The notes: a model not told the origin generated them from the sequence alone. A stretch of DNA of 64,000 nucleotides from Chlorokybus atmophyticus (GCA_009103225.1 RHPI01003369.1:1219345-1283344); one strand, 5' to 3'. Shown: positions 39,911-52,778, numbered from the stretch's first letter. A program made the numbers and translations.

Positions 39911-41368
39911 ATGGTTGCCACGTCCCGCAACCCGGAGCTTTCACGGGGAATTGGCAAGTATGGCCGTAGCGCCATGTACAAGAGGTAAGAAGTGTGTGGG
40001 GATCGCCGTTTCATCGGGAGGCGGCGCTGCAGGGTCTGGTGATGTGGAGGCTTGGCTGGCGGCTGGGTTGATCAGTCAGCCTTGTGATCCTTGTTTTGGT
40101 TATTGTGGTTGTTGTCATTGTCACCGTCACCGTCCTTGATGTTGTGGTTGCGATTAGATCAGCTACGTTGCTTTGTTGCATGGAGTTAGGTCGGGAGAAG
40201 CGTGCTTAGCATGCTGTGGAAATTGCAGGCGAGGGCTGTGGGCCATAAAGACCAAGAACGGCGGCAAGTTCCCCGTGCATCCGAAGAAGACACAGGAGGC
40301 GGCGAAGGCCGAGAAGGCTCCAAAGTTCTACCCGGCCGAGGACATTCCCAAGCCGCTACACAAGAACTCCGTCCGCAAGCCCACCAAGCTCAGGTAAGTT
40401 GGGCGATCCCTGCTTGTACGACAGTCACAGTATCAGTTGCTCTATTTGCAACCGGTCTCATCTGCAATGCCCTCGCAACGAGTGAATGCCTTAGATGCGC
40501 ACAGAAGCATGAAATTCAGTGTTGTGTGCTATGAACGTGCAAGACGATTGCACTGATCAATGCCTTATTGGTGTATCCTCACGGTCATGTGCATTTAGGG
40601 CAAGCATTACCCCCGGCACCGTTCTCATCCTCCTGGCTGGCAAGTTCAAGGGCAAGCGCGTCGTTTTCCTCAAGCAGCTGGAGTCTGGGCTGCTGCTGGT
40701 TAACGGTGAGTGCAAACATGAAAACATGAAAATTGAAGGTCATAACTTATTGTGGCGAGGATACCAAACCCACTGGTATGTGAAACTCTAACAACAGTCA
40801 TAGCAGCCACGCCATTGTAGTAGCAAATGTTAGATTAGTGATAAGTATGTTGGATGGAGCTAAGCTAGAGCTGTTTACAAGCTCACGGAGTTGTTTACGA
40901 GCTGGTTTTTTTTGGTGGATGTCTTAGCTGCCTTAACTGCAGGCCCATACAAGGTGAACGGCGTCCCCATCAGGCGGGTCAACCAGGCTTATGTGATCGC
41001 CACCTCTACCAAGCTGGACGTTGCAAAGGTTGATGTTAGCAAGTTCAATGATACGTACTTCAAGCGCCCTGAGGAGAAGAAGGGCAAGAAGTCAGAGAGC
41101 GACTTCTTTGAGGCCGAGAAGGAGGTATGCAGTGGTACAAGTAGTAAAGGCATTGTGCAGCGCATTGTGCATGTCCCGTGTGGATGGTACTGACGACTGT
41201 CAATGTGTTCAGGACAAGAAGAAGGTTCCCGAGGGCCGGATAGAGGACCAGAAGGCTGTGGATGCGGCGCTGCTTCCCGTGATCGAGGCAGTATCTGACA
41301 TGAAGAGCTATCTTGCAGCGCGGTTTTCGCTAAAGAGTGGCATGTACCCCCATGAGCTTGTCTTCTAA
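39911..41368 (+). CDS. RPL6: 60S ribosomal protein eL6 (RPL6)
   Basis: A component of the large cytosolic ribosomal subunit. Five exons (39911-39984, 40229-40393, 40599-40705, 40943-41124, 41213-41368) are in phase and give 227 residues, the usual size for the plant/algal protein. Diagnostic segments: [20 protein letters not shown] at the N-terminus, [16 protein letters not shown], then the KOW-like core [20 protein letters not shown] and [40 protein letters not shown], and the C-terminal [10 protein letters not shown]. All parts of the family are present with no breaks, so it should be functional. Start chosen at the ATG that gives the usual N-terminus. The upstream frame stays open through an acidic stretch, but no ATG is needed there. 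TGTAA, the green-algal polyadenylation signal, occurs shortly after the stop (41387-41391). Confidence 0.96.
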
Positions 41369-42573
41369 TCGAATTGCACGCTTTGTAAAGCTGTCATTTG
41401 TTTCATGTGCTGCACATACGTTTGTCACGCTGTTGTTGGTCTGGGTTGCATGTTGCTGTGGGCAGAAAGTGCATAACCCAGGTCGTTTGTGTTTGTCGCC
41501 AGATGTTGAACCATGCATCAGTCGGCATGCATGTACAGTGTTACCTGTAGCAAAGAGGGCACCAAGGCAGTTCAGGCATCAACGTTCAAGACTGCTGTCA
41601 GTATGCATTGTTCCCGTCCTTAGTGCATCCTTCTGAAGTGGTGATGAAGGCAAGATCTAGCTCAGTGCCCACAATGTACAAACAAAGCGCAACAGTATGA
41701 CACATTCGTAGTGTGGTTTTGGTTGACGAGTTTTTGCTTCGTGTAATGCAATCGCTTTTAGTGCACCGAGGATTGGAACAATGCACACTGACAGTAGCAT
41801 GAAGTCCGTCAAGCTGGTCGTTTTGAATGCTCTCGCTGGGTTCAGGGAATCGTGCAGCTGTCCATGTCGCCCTTATCACGAATAAGACCACAATAGCTAA
41901 TACATCGATGTGTCACTACAATCTTGCGTGAAAAGTTGTGTAACCACAGCAAAGTGGGTTGATGCTGTTAATCAACAAGTGCGGATGTTTGCAACTTGTT
42001 TCACTTGGATGTTATGATAAATTGTTAGCCACAAGATAAACGCAAAGCAAAACGCGTTGATACGGTGATGCTTGATTAAATTATAAAAGATTTGATTCCG
42101 ATGTGTATACACAAGATCAATGGTCTAACTGCATAGTACACAACAGATGGATTGGGGCCAATCAGTCAAGCAGCAGCTGCATGAATGACTACACGCATAC
42201 ACACATTATTTTGCCTTGGATTGTGCTAGTGTAAGGGAACATGCAGTGGTCAACAATAAGCCACACCAGCGAGCAAAACAAAGCAAGGCAACAACTGGCT
42301 AGGCCCTTCAGCGCTTTGCACAGCAAAACAGGAAGGAGCAGTAATGGCGCCTCACTTAGACAAAGAAGTACTGCAGTGAGTTAGAAGCCGATAGGCAACT
42401 GGCAACTGTAGCCGCATGTGCAAGTACTCCATGAATTAGGGCGCTTGGCATGTGTGGCAGAGCTAATACAACAACCGTTGTTGTATATATTTATAATACG
42501 AGTATGTAGCACAATTGCGCAACATACTCGTATCATAGATACGTGGTAATGTGTTACCAAATTGGCACGTACC
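41369..42573. other. Spacer downstream of eL6
   Basis: Contains the eL6 3' untranslated region, then non-coding sequence. No convincing open frame on either strand. Confidence 0.55.
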
Positions 42574-43075
<502 letters not shown>

Positions 43076-44018
43076 CGTAAATACGATTTGTTATGGAAGA
43101 TACCATAGCAGAGTGAATACACATGTAGACCTGCGCCAGCCAACATATGCGGCATACGTTAGCATGAGCCTCTTGGTCTGAGACCAATTAAAAACAAGCA
43201 AATGTATAGCATAGAAGAGCTCGCAACTCGGACACATGCGTTACAAGTGGTAACAACCATTACAGACAGCGCTAGCATTGCATGTACAGTTCAACAACAT
43301 ATACGGCTTCCGCCGAGCTCAGTACAACATCGACCCTGTGAGCTCACATGTACTTGATAGCGAAACTTCATAAAACACCTTCGAAGCTGCGCATTAAAGC
43401 TGCGCCATACAATACTTCTCTATCCTAGTAGAGATGTACCTCGGCCGTTAATAACATTTTTCTGAGCTCGGGCAGGATCCACGCATGACTAGCTCTTAGA
43501 TCCTTGAGAAGAACTCGCTGGCATAAGCGCTTACGACATACCTCAACACCACGAAAACTACCAAAGATAAGCGCGAGTTTTTGCAACATGAAATATATAA
43601 TTTCGCCACGTTGTACACAAGTAATAGCATTCCAATCTTGTATGTGCGGACATTGTATGGTTATGCAAAGCCATGGTCACCATTGGTTGCATGAGGTATT
43701 TGCGTATGAGAAGAAGTAGTATCATGCCACTACCCTGCATATAACACTAAGTGGGCCGTGGCTACTACTGTGACGGCAGCGCAAGCAACCACTAAAGTGT
43801 TTACGGAAGTAGAAAAAGCTGCATACTCTTTTTTATGATGTGTGTAACAAATTGTTTTTGCAAACTGCATCGAACCAGCTACACAAACATTGCATTAATA
43901 TCCCCTTGAAAATACTTGATGGTGTCTATCGCGCAAACTATGACTTATTATCTTACGAGCTTTTGTGGCTAAGGCGACTCAAGCCATTAATGGACCTGCC
44001 CTAACTCCAACCCTCTTT
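43076..44018. other. AT-rich spacer, probably decayed repeats
   Basis: No open frame or motif recognised. Sequence leading into the reverse-transcriptase relic may be a degraded part of the same element. Confidence 0.4.
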
Positions 44019-44118
44019 ATGAGGTTCGCATTGTGCGAATCCACATACCTCACCACGCAGTGGCACTGCGTGCTGAGGTACGTGGATGATTTGTTGGTTG
44101 TGGAGTTGCCGAAGTGAT
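44019..44118 (+). pseudogene. Reverse-transcriptase fragment with YVDD box
   Basis: A short frame reads through CVLRYVDDLLVVELPK and stops at 44116. RYVDD followed by hydrophobic residues is the catalytic motif of reverse transcriptases. The Arg before YVDD is reminiscent of Penelope-like elements, but the fragment (about 32 codons) is too short to classify. It is not part of the chromovirus at 45.6 kb, which has its own YLDD on the other strand. Confidence 0.45.
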
Positions 44119-44724
44119 GCATATGTCGGGTAATGCTCTAGATGGAGGCATCTACCCACAAACATACTCACATTATTACGCACAACATCGGGTGCACGTG
44201 CAGCAGTGCCATTCTTTAACATCCTCATACTTCAAACCACCCTAAGTGGTTGCAATTGACAACCAATCAGGGTGGTTTGCACATGAGTATATAACAAGCT
44301 CAGGGAGACCGTGGTTCATGCAATGCTGATGTTGAAAGCGCCGCACCCATCATCTGACATTTCTGATAAGCTGAACATGGCTGTGGCATAGTATATAAGG
44401 TTTACAAGACTGTGCAGTTTTTGTACACACTCCTTGCAGGAATTGCACATGCTGGTAGAGGCCATGTGTTCCTATGGCTACAGCTTGTAGCGATTCCGGG
44501 AAAAAGCTCCGGAGCAGGCTAAAAGCCAAGATGGTGAAGCAAGCGGATGACATTTACGGCATCTGTACAGGTGGTGCACGAATGCGAGGACATCACGCGT
44601 TGCCGTCTTGCTGAGTCAGGTGCTTCCCCACATGGAGTATATCACATATACCATGTGGGGAACTCATCCGAGAGTCTCGGTTGCTCATATGAGTACATGT
44701 GAGGGTGAGGGTAAGTACATGAAT

Positions 44725-45008
44725 TATATATATATATATATATATATATNNNNNNNNNNNNNNNNNNNNNNNNNNNNNNNNNNNNNNNNNNNNNNNNNNN
44801 NNNNNNNNNNNNNNNNNNNNNNNNNNNNNNNNNNNNNNNNNNNNNNNNNNNNNNNNNNNNNNNNNNNNNNNNNNNNNNNNNNNNNNNNNNNNNNNNNNNN
44901 NNNNNNNNNNNNNNNNNNNNNNNNNNNNNNNNNNNNNNNNNNNNNNNNNNNNNNNNNNNNNNNNNNNNNNNNNNNNNNNNNNNNNNNATATATATATATA
45001 TATGTATA
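44725..45008. repeat. (AT)n microsatellite with an assembly gap (238 N)
   Basis: TATA dinucleotides on both sides of N residues 44750-44987 show that the gap is a long AT microsatellite. Confidence 0.95.
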
Positions 45009-45124
45009 TATACCCTCAGGGGAGCAGATGGTTTGCCCTCGTGCAAGTCAGTTGAGGGCTATGTTGCTTAACTGATGCGTATGCCAAGCAACTGTTGTGA
45101 ATTAATTGAGGCGGGCAACGTGCC

Positions 45125-45167
45125 TTGCAACGGTACACTTACAACGGTTGTAAGTGTACCGTTGCAA
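45125..45167. repeat. 43-bp perfect palindrome with 1-nt centre
   Basis: TTGCAACGGTACACTTACAAC at 45125-45145 is the exact reverse complement of 45147-45167, with a single G between. It overlaps a 13-bp tandem repeat (GCAACTTGAGGAC twice). It could extrude as a cruciform. No gene overlaps. Confidence 0.85.
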
Positions 45168-45588
45168 CTTGAGGACGCAACTTGAGGACACTTTGCATGG
45201 GCTGCCGTCGATGGCTGCGTCACATCAAGCGACCTTACAACAGGGGCCCTGCCCTGCTTTATTACCTTGCTGTGGTGGTCGTGAAGACATTGGCTCTGGC
45301 CATAAGTTGTATGCAACAGGTTGATTGTGGCAAATGAGATCACTTACCAAGTGGTCTCAGCCGCCACAGCCGCCCTTCGCAAGGGCGGCTGTGGCGACGC
45401 CGTTCGCATTGCACAGCACTGCATCCCGCCCCATCCTGCTCTTCCCTTCTCCCCCCTGCTCTACTGCCTGCTGTACTTGTGGTGGTGAAGACGTTGTCTT
45501 TAGCGATAAGCTATGTGCAGTAAAGTGGTCTAGCTAAAAAGGGACTCCCTGCCTGATGCCCAGTGCTTCGTCTTGCATTGGCACATAG
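45168..45588. other. Sequence left of the chromovirus insertion
   Basis: Short open frames only. The five bases next to the LTR are CATAG, compared with CAAAG on the other side of the element. Confidence 0.5.
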
Positions 45589-45925
45589 TGTAAGGAGGGA
45601 GTGCTCCCTCCTCCCTTCAATCCCCTACCCCAACACCGCCACCAGCCACGACGCCGCTACCGCCGCCGCCAGAACAACTGCCGAAGCAGAAGATGATCCC
45701 CAGGCTATGGCGGCCGTTGCGTTAGCAGCGCCGCCATACAGCTGATATCGACATGTGACATGAGTCTCATGTCGATATCAGTGTTACCTATAAGTAACAC
45801 TACATTAGGGCCTTAACACTAGGTTAACGGCCTTAATACGGCTTAACTGGCTGTATATACCCGTTGGGACCCTTATAATCTTAAATAAGGGCGGGGAACC
45901 TCTATAGAGGTAGCACTCCGTTACA
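45589..45925 (-). repeat. Chromovirus 3' LTR
   Basis: Starts TGTAAGGAGGGAG and ends CACTCCGTTACA as read on the plus strand (minus strand TGTAAC...TTACA). It contains an inverted repeat around GATATCGACATG, and a CTCTATAGAGG palindrome near its end. Confidence 0.9.
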
Positions 45926-45939
45926 TTCCCCCCCCACTT
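45926..45939 (-). other. Polypurine tract of the chromovirus
   Basis: On the minus strand AAGTGGGGGGGGAA abuts the 3' LTR start TGTAAC, as required for plus-strand DNA priming. The same arrangement, AAGTAGGGGGGAA, precedes the LTR at 20594. Confidence 0.85.
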
Positions 45940-46050
45940 AGGTTTCAATGTCCTCATTGAAGGGTTAGCAAAGCCCCACTACGAGCACTGAAAAACCAAA
46001 GCTGTGAGAGAATCAGGGCCGAAACGATAAAGATGTCTGCCAGCACCCTT

Positions 46051-49000
46051 TTACCGTCCGCATGTGGACACTGCACTCCAGTACCCCCGAAGAATCTCCT
46101 GGCAGTTGGTAAGATTTCTTTCGGGCTCCCATGTGTTGTGTTCAACACCATACCCTTTCCATTTCACCAAGTAAGACGGCGCGCGTCTGCGTCGAGGCTT
46201 ACGGTGACTCAGGATTGCTTCCACCTCATACTCAAAAGTATCGTCGCCATCCACTGCAACCGGGGGTGGAGGAGGTTGAACCCGACCCGTCCGAACGGTA
46301 CGGTTTCAGCACACTCACATGAAACACATTGTGAATGCGTATCGACTTTTGCAAGTCAAAACGATACGCGTGAGTGCCGACCCGATCAGTCACTTTGAAA
46401 GGGCCTATCCAGCGAGGGAAAAACTTGCGGGTACCCACTCTCTTGATGGATACGTTTTTGGTACTTAGAAGCACCGAACAGCCCACATCGTAGTTGGCCT
46501 CTCTACGATGCGCATTAGCTTAGGCTTTTTGTCTGTCTTGCGCTGCGCGCAGACAATCCTTTGCCAATGCTAACCTATCCAACATGGCCGAAGCCATCTC
46601 GCGCGCTGCAGGTACGCGAGTTACGTCAGTAGCGGGCAACTTAATGTTCGCAGGACTCAGTGGATGCAATCCGTGATTCAAGAAGAACGGAGTATCATGC
46701 ACACTCTCTTGCCATGCATTATTGATCACGAACTCAGCCATTGGGAAATAAATATCCCAATCACTCTGATTCGGGCTCACATAATGCCGGATGGTTTCCA
46801 CAATCACTTGATTGGCGCGTTCTGTCTGACCATCCGTCTGTGGATAGTAAGCAGTGCTCATGTTCTGCTAAATGTGTAAGAAGCTGCACAGCGACTTTCA
46901 AATCTGAGCCACAAATCGCGGATTGCGATCTGACACAAAGTTGTGGGGCAAGCCATGCAACTTGAAAACAGACGCGACAAACACCATCGCCAACTCACGG
47001 GAGCCTATCTCCGTGCGACAAGGGACAATGTGAACCATTTTTGTCAAACGATCCACAAAAATTGCAACCGCAGTGCGACCGAATGCTGTCTTTGGGAGCT
47101 TAGTTATTCAGTCCATACTCACACTTTCCCATTTGCCATCAGGAACAGGCAATGGTCGCAGCAACCCAGCGGGTTTCTGACGTAACGGCTTGTCACGCTG
47201 ACATTTGTCACACGTGTCCACATACCGCTTTACGTTAACAGGCAACGATGGCCACCAATACAACTGGTGCGCTGCCTTAACAGTCTTGCGACTGCCAAAG
47301 TGCCCAGCGTACGGTGGATCGTGTACATCAGCTATGCATTTCGCACGCAATCCAGCATGGTCAAGTATTACCAAGCTAGGCCCACATAATACAAGTTGTC
47401 TCGTTTGTTCAGCTTTTGCACGCTGTCCTCTGACGACAACCATGGGTAAAAAGCATACCCTTGCATGACAGCTTGCACAAACTCATCATCCGGTGGCAAT
47501 GTACCGCGCGTCGCAAGCAATTGCGCACGCATAACTGCCAACAATGATGGACAACGACTCAGAGGATCAGCAACATTAGTTCAGCCTGGCCGGTATACCC
47601 ACTTAAAGGTAAACCGAAACAGAAACTCATTCCAGCGAGCTTGCTTTCGTGACAAGTTTTGCTGCGTTGAGAAATACACCAATGGATTATGACCAGTCAC
47701 CACTGTGAACTGAACCCCCTCCAAGTAACATTGCCATGTTTCCAGAGCATGTACTATACCAAGCAACTCTTGTTCGGTGGTAGTGTAATCTACCTCTGCC
47801 GGGATGAACTTCCTACTCTGATAAGCACATGGTTTGCCATCTTGCAACAGTACTGCACCACACCCAAAGGGTGGACGCATCGCTAACTACAGTGAAATGC
47901 TTGTCCCAGTTTGACAATGCCAACACTGGAGCAGAAGTTGAAGCTAGCTTCACCTGTTACATAGCAGCTTCTTGTTCAGCTGTCCATAAGAATGGAGCGT
48001 CTTTTCGCGACAGTTTTGTCAAAGGCACCACTATTGTGGAGTACCCCATTATAAACTTGCGAAAGTGGTTTGCCGATCCCAAGAATGATCGCAGCTGATG
48101 GATATTTTAAGGTTGAGGCCAATCCTTTACAACTTGCACTTTGCGGGGTCAGGTTTCACACCCGCACCGCTCACGATGTGCCCCAAGAATGGCAACTCCG
48201 TCTTGCAGTCTCATTTTGCAAGATTGGCAAACAAGCGATGTGTACGCAGCAAGGCGAACACCGCTTCCAAGTGCGGCTTATGCTCTTCCTTGGTTTTACT
48301 AGAGACAATGATGTCATCCAAGTAAACCATAACATACTTGCCAAGTATGCCACCAAAAAACTTATTCATTTCCTTCTAAAAACACTGCGCGCGCATCAGT
48401 CAATCAAAAAGGTAACACTTTGTAGTAATGGCCCGAAGGTGTTCTGAATGCTGTCTTGTAAACATCAGGATGAAAAGGATGAATCCGGATTTGATGATAC
48501 CCACTTGTCAAGTCCAACGTACTAAAGTATGCGTTTCTCGACAGTTTATCAAACACATCATCAATCCGGGGCAACGGGTATCGATTCTTTACCGTGATCT
48601 TGTTGAAAGCACGGTAATCCACACACATGCGCAGCATTCCATTCTTTTCCATCACAAACAAGATGGGCGCGCCAAAGGGTGAAGAACTCGGTTCAATCAA
48701 TCCCTTTTCCAATAACTCTTTGATTTGAGTTTCCATTTCCCCCCTCTCTCGGGGGCTCAGCCTATATATAGGCCGAAACGGAGGCTCACTATCAGGAATG
48801 AGTGGTAATGTGTGTCCGACACCTCGATCAGGAGGTAAGCCTGGCAACTCATCTGAGAACACATCTTGATATTTCTCAATGATGTTTGCAACACCTTCTG
48901 TATTTCTTGGTCTGACAACGTCAAGTGTACCAGAAAAGCCGGTGTGTTTTTGCGCAACGCACGTTTCACTTGCCGTGCAATGAGTAGCGCAGGGTCGGGC

Positions 49001-49728
49001 TGCTTGTGGTCCAAGCTATGTGACCCTTTCACAGACAATGTTACACGCTTACGACCTTTCTTTACTGTGTACAAGCGTGCGCCAGCATCCAATGTCGTTT
49101 TGACATTCTCCTGCCATTCCTGTCATAATACCACATCAACACCTGATATGCCGATGGATACCACTATGAAGGTAAAAGTGGCATGATAATTACCAATTTT
49201 TACCTTCATTTTTATTTCCCCTTTTACTGGCAACGCACGCCCCGCACCAGCAGCTGAAAATGCAGAGGGTTTACACGCTATCTTCTTGCGCACAACCCAT
49301 TGTTCCTCAACGAAATTGTGTGTTGCACCAGTGTCAATCAAGAACGAACTGTTTACACCTTGCATTGTGCCACTAAATGTCCACAACAGAGGAACTACCC
49401 GTCCTTGAAATGTAGCCAAGAGTCCGTGACTAATGCAAGGGTTGATTAATATGGCTGACAACCGTACTGTCCCCGTTTCACGCTTGCTGAATTGCTTCAA
49501 CACAGATCCTCCCCGAGTATGTTTTAACCATGGGCCATGATACTTTGGCACCATCACCACCATACTCAAGATTCTGTGCTTATTCTGCAACGTAGTCAAT
49601 GCATGCAACACATCGGTAAGCATGTTGAACTCAACATGTACCAGCACACAAGCATTCTCTTCCACTTTTTCAACATCAAAGAGTGACAACTTGTCATGTG
49701 CTTGCCATGCATTTGTCACAACATGCAC
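46051..49728 (-). pseudogene. Chromovirus pol (protease, RT, RNase H, integrase, chromodomain), frameshifted
   Basis: In 5' to 3' order on the minus strand: an aspartic protease with DTGAT (ORF 49728-49123); reverse transcriptase (48862-48404; [65 protein letters not shown]) continuing to a YLDD box near 48330; RNase H (47880-47581; TTTEQELLGIVHALE); the integrase HHCC finger (47443-47108; CDKCQRDKP); integrase core end (46861-46520; STAYYPQTDGQTERANQ); the C-terminal integrase region (46486-46232; RWIGPFKV, NVFHVSVLKPY); and a chromodomain (46254-46051; YLVKWKGYGVEHNTWEPE). Consecutive parts lie in different frames and are separated by stops. The RNase H motif normally TDH reads TGH, which removes a catalytic Asp. 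The chromodomain keeps its aromatic residues. The element cannot encode an intact polyprotein. Confidence 0.9.
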
Positions 49729-51062
49729 TTGGAATAGATCATCAAATCAGCTTGCTGCTTGCATCTCAAGCAACTGGCTATCAACCGCACTACATCAGTC
49801 ACGGCGTAATCCTATTCAACCTTCTTGGCCTTGCCCTTCTTAGCGGGGCAGTTCTTCGCAATGTGGCCCGGCTGGTGACAGACGTAACAGGTGCGAGCCG
49901 CAGCGGGTGTAGCACCACCAGCAGATGTGCCACCGGTAGGAGGCGTGAATGTCTTCGCCTTCTTTGTCGTGTGCACACTCGGCTGAGGGTAACGCTTTCC
50001 TCCCACCCCGTTTGGCTTGGCCGCAGCTGCCACATGTGCCTTTTCCTGCACCGCTGTGTTATCACTGTACAGATACACGCTCAGCTTCTGCAGCTGGGCC
50101 AAGTCCTCAGGAACCCAAGGAAGTCCCTTTGCCGTGTTGTACCGCAGCTGATCGCGCACACGCTCATCCATGCCGCGCTTGTACAACTCAAACTGCTCAG
50201 CTTTGTCCACGGGCATAAGGCCACTGTTCACGCGACCCACCAACGCTTGGAACTCCTGCATATGTACTGAAGCCGCCCGGTCATTGTGTCGCAGCTTGTT
50301 GCGAGCCTGAGTAGCTGGATCCATGCCACCATAGCGCTCCACAAGGAACTTGAATAGTGCCTCCACTGTCTTGGCCGCACCATCCTCTGTCTGCCGCGCC
50401 CACTCAGCGAGAGCATCAGATGGCATGAGCAGCTCAGCAACAGCAATGTGCTCCCCAACTGGGCGCTTCAGTGCTGTCAAATAGTGCTCAGCAGTGACCA
50501 CCCAATCATGGATGCTGACACTGCCGTTGGGCTTGAACTTCTCTGGCTTGTTCAGCGCTATAAGCGACAGCCGCGCTGATGCAACAGCTGCTGAAGTAGC
50601 ACCCGCCACCTGTTGGCGCAGCGCCACCAACTAAGACTGCATAGCATCGAGGCGTGCCATCAACTGCACTCGGCCAGTCAACTTGTCTTCCAAGTTGGGT
50701 CCCAAGTACCAGAACACGTCCTTGCAACGCTGTGAGGTTTCCACTCCCAAGTTGGCCAAAGCCTCAAACGCCATTCGCTTGCCTTGGTAAGGGAGAGGCT
50801 TATCATATACGGTCATGATAGCAGCCACCTTTGGATCACCTCGCACGAGTGGCGGGATGTTGTTCATGAGCTCATGCTCGAGCATGCGGATTACCATCTC
50901 CTTGCTTGCACGAGGGAGTGTGGCAAAATCTGTCTCATAGCCATCATGAACCGTCTGCGCCCATGCATCCCATGTTTCCTAACGAAGCTGAGGGTGGGCA
51001 GCAAGTAGAGCTTTACGCTCTAAGGCATACTTCTCAATGGCCCCGCCAATGACACTCTGTGT

Positions 51063-51727
51063 AAAGATGCTCGTGCTGATTGAACACCTCACCAGAGCTA
51101 CCAGTCTGATGAACGAGCTAGGTTGCAACTGAGCACACCAATAGCGCTATCACACGTGCACCTACTCGCAATCAATCAACAACAGTATTCGCACCGTGGG
51201 GTTGAACACCTTGAGGGCAATGTAGGCGCCTCAAAACTTGTGGGGGCAGTCCGGTTCGTGCATGAGCTGTAGCAAAAGCACACCCACGCGCACACACGTA
51301 CCGTGGATGCAAACTATACAAGCACGCACACACCGTCCACAACAAGAGCAATAACTTAATTTCCCACTTGGTCCAACCTCCCTAATATCAGTATACTAGC
51401 TACTTATATACCTAAGAGGCTATACTAAGTAGTCAACATTGTAGAAGTCAACAATGTTGACTACACCGCCAACACATGCCTAAAACATGTGTATTAGCTG
51501 TTTAAAACTGCGTCGGCGCATAGAAACTGTCAACGGTGGTTAAATGTCAGCGCATAACGCTTACGTGACCTTTTTAACGCGCGCCCTTGATGTAGAAATA
51601 ACCCGGCGACTTGGGACTTTATATAAGCATAACGCGTCAAGCATGTTAAACAGGGCTGTTTTGGGGTAAAAGGGCTAGAAATTCAGCTTAAAAGCAAGTG
51701 TAATACCAACTTTGTTACACTCTGTGT
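51063..51727 (-). other. Intron-like insertion in gag flanked by an 11-bp direct repeat
   Basis: ACACTCTGTGT occurs at 51052-51062 and again at 51717-51727, and the gag frame is continuous if one copy and the 654 bp between are removed. Read on the minus strand, the same junctions give a donor (CAGAGT|GTAACA) and an acceptor (CATCTTTACACAG|AGTGTC). Splicing would keep the frame with one extra codon. The insert contains a hairpin (51429-51464) and no open frame of note. It is either an ordinary intron or a transposon-derived, introner-like insertion whose target duplication supplied the splice sites. Confidence 0.6.
51429..51464. repeat. 14-bp inverted repeat, 8-nt loop
   Basis: GTAGTCAACATTGT at 51429-51442 is the exact reverse complement of ACAATGTTGACTAC at 51451-51464. 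It lies inside the gag insertion. Confidence 0.85.
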
Positions 51728-51931
51728 GTCCACTGCAGCTGGTCCACTTTGAGAAGACTGGTTGGGAACAGCTTCGTTGTCTTGCTTAGCTCCTTCCTTC
51801 TCACTATCAGTAAGTTTATAGCTTTCACTCGTGTCCGAGTCCTTCACTTCCTCATCACTAGATGGCTCATATGATGTTGACTTCTCGGGCACAGAAGCAT
51901 AGCCCACACCGTCCTCTCCTTGGTCAGACAT

Positions 51932-52763
51932 CTGCCCAAGGATACAAGCCGTCAATACTAGAAGTTTGTAAGTGCACAAACACACAAGTTGTGCACTTCA
52001 AAAGGGACAAAATCCACTGATTTTTCTTCGTCAAGTTTCAAGTGCTTAATGTGAAGTATTCAACCCAAAAAAGAGCTCTCCACACACCTCTCAACTAGAC
52101 ACTTGCTTTGAAACAAACCACACGCGAATCCACGCGGCGGTTCACAAGCTATAGCCACTCAAAGTTTTTACTTTGTAAAACTCAGCTCAACTCACAATTG
52201 CAATTGACACACAAGGTGCCAAAATCTCGTTAAATCAGCCCTACAGGCCGAGATCGACAAGTCGTGAGTTTGATATCGACCGCTCAGAATGACTGACTCT
52301 GGCGGCCCCACCGCAGCGACTGGCGGTCGGAACATCCGATATTGCCACCGGACTGCCCCACAAAGGTTGACAATGTAAAATCACTTCAAACCCTTCACAC
52401 CACCACGAATCCACGTGGTGGCAAGCACACACAAGTGAAATACTATATGATTGTCACTATGTAATGTGCTGGCATACAATGCTTAGAGGAGCGGCCTGAG
52501 TGGCCGCCTCCCCTAACAGCAAGCTAGGCTAGGCCAGGGCAACTAGGCTAGGCTAGGCTAAGCAAGCAAGGCTAAGCTACACCAGCAGCAGCGTTTACAC
52601 CACCACCACCACAACAACAACAACCAACAACAACCACTACCCACCCTAGCTGGTGGCTAGTGCTAGTGCTAGTTGCCGCCGCCGTCGCTGCAGTCACTGC
52701 CGCCTGCCGCCTGCCGCCTTTAAGCCCACGCCGCCGCCGCCCCCCACACATCCCTCGCCGCCC
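51932..52763 (-). other. Chromovirus 5' leader
   Basis: About 830 bp between the primer-binding site and the gag start, with a CTAGG-type tandem simple repeat (about 52524-52577) and CAC/CAA-rich runs. No credible coding frame. The right part (from 52244) is included in the exact duplication. Confidence 0.6.
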
Positions 52764-52777
52764 TTGCTTCGATACCA
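52764..52777 (-). other. Primer-binding site (initiator-Met tRNA type)
   Basis: On the minus strand the 5' LTR end TTACA is followed by T and then TGGTATCGAAGCAA. This closely matches the TGGTATCAGAGC consensus complementary to the 3' end of initiator Met tRNA, with two changes. Confidence 0.8.
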
Positions 52778-52778
52778 A

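Larger units (their letters stand above)
49812..51931 (-). pseudogene. Chromovirus gag, with in-frame stops and an intron-like insertion
   Basis: The start is the ATG at 51931 (MSDQGEDGVGYASV, then acidic Ser/Asp/Glu-rich). The frame reaches 51717, is interrupted by the 51063-51727 insertion, and resumes in the same frame at 51062 (IGGAIEKYALERKALL). Two TAG codons then break it, at about 50980 and at 50631-50633, before a long capsid-like part (GSVSIHDWVVTAEHYL; EALFKFLVERYGGMDP). It ends with a CCHC zinc knuckle (CYVCHQPGHIAKNCPAKKGK) and a stop at 49812. Both stops replace a position where the surrounding helix would accept a Gln codon, so each is probably a single C-to-T change. The protease continues in another frame. 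Confidence 0.8.

Noticed and set aside
44608-45075. Open frames spanning the N gap at 44.75-44.99 kb
   Set aside because: They exist only because N codons are read as unknown residues between TA repeats.
46033-50270. Plus-strand ORFs over the retrotransposon
   Set aside because: They are antisense shadows of the chromovirus gag and pol on the minus strand.
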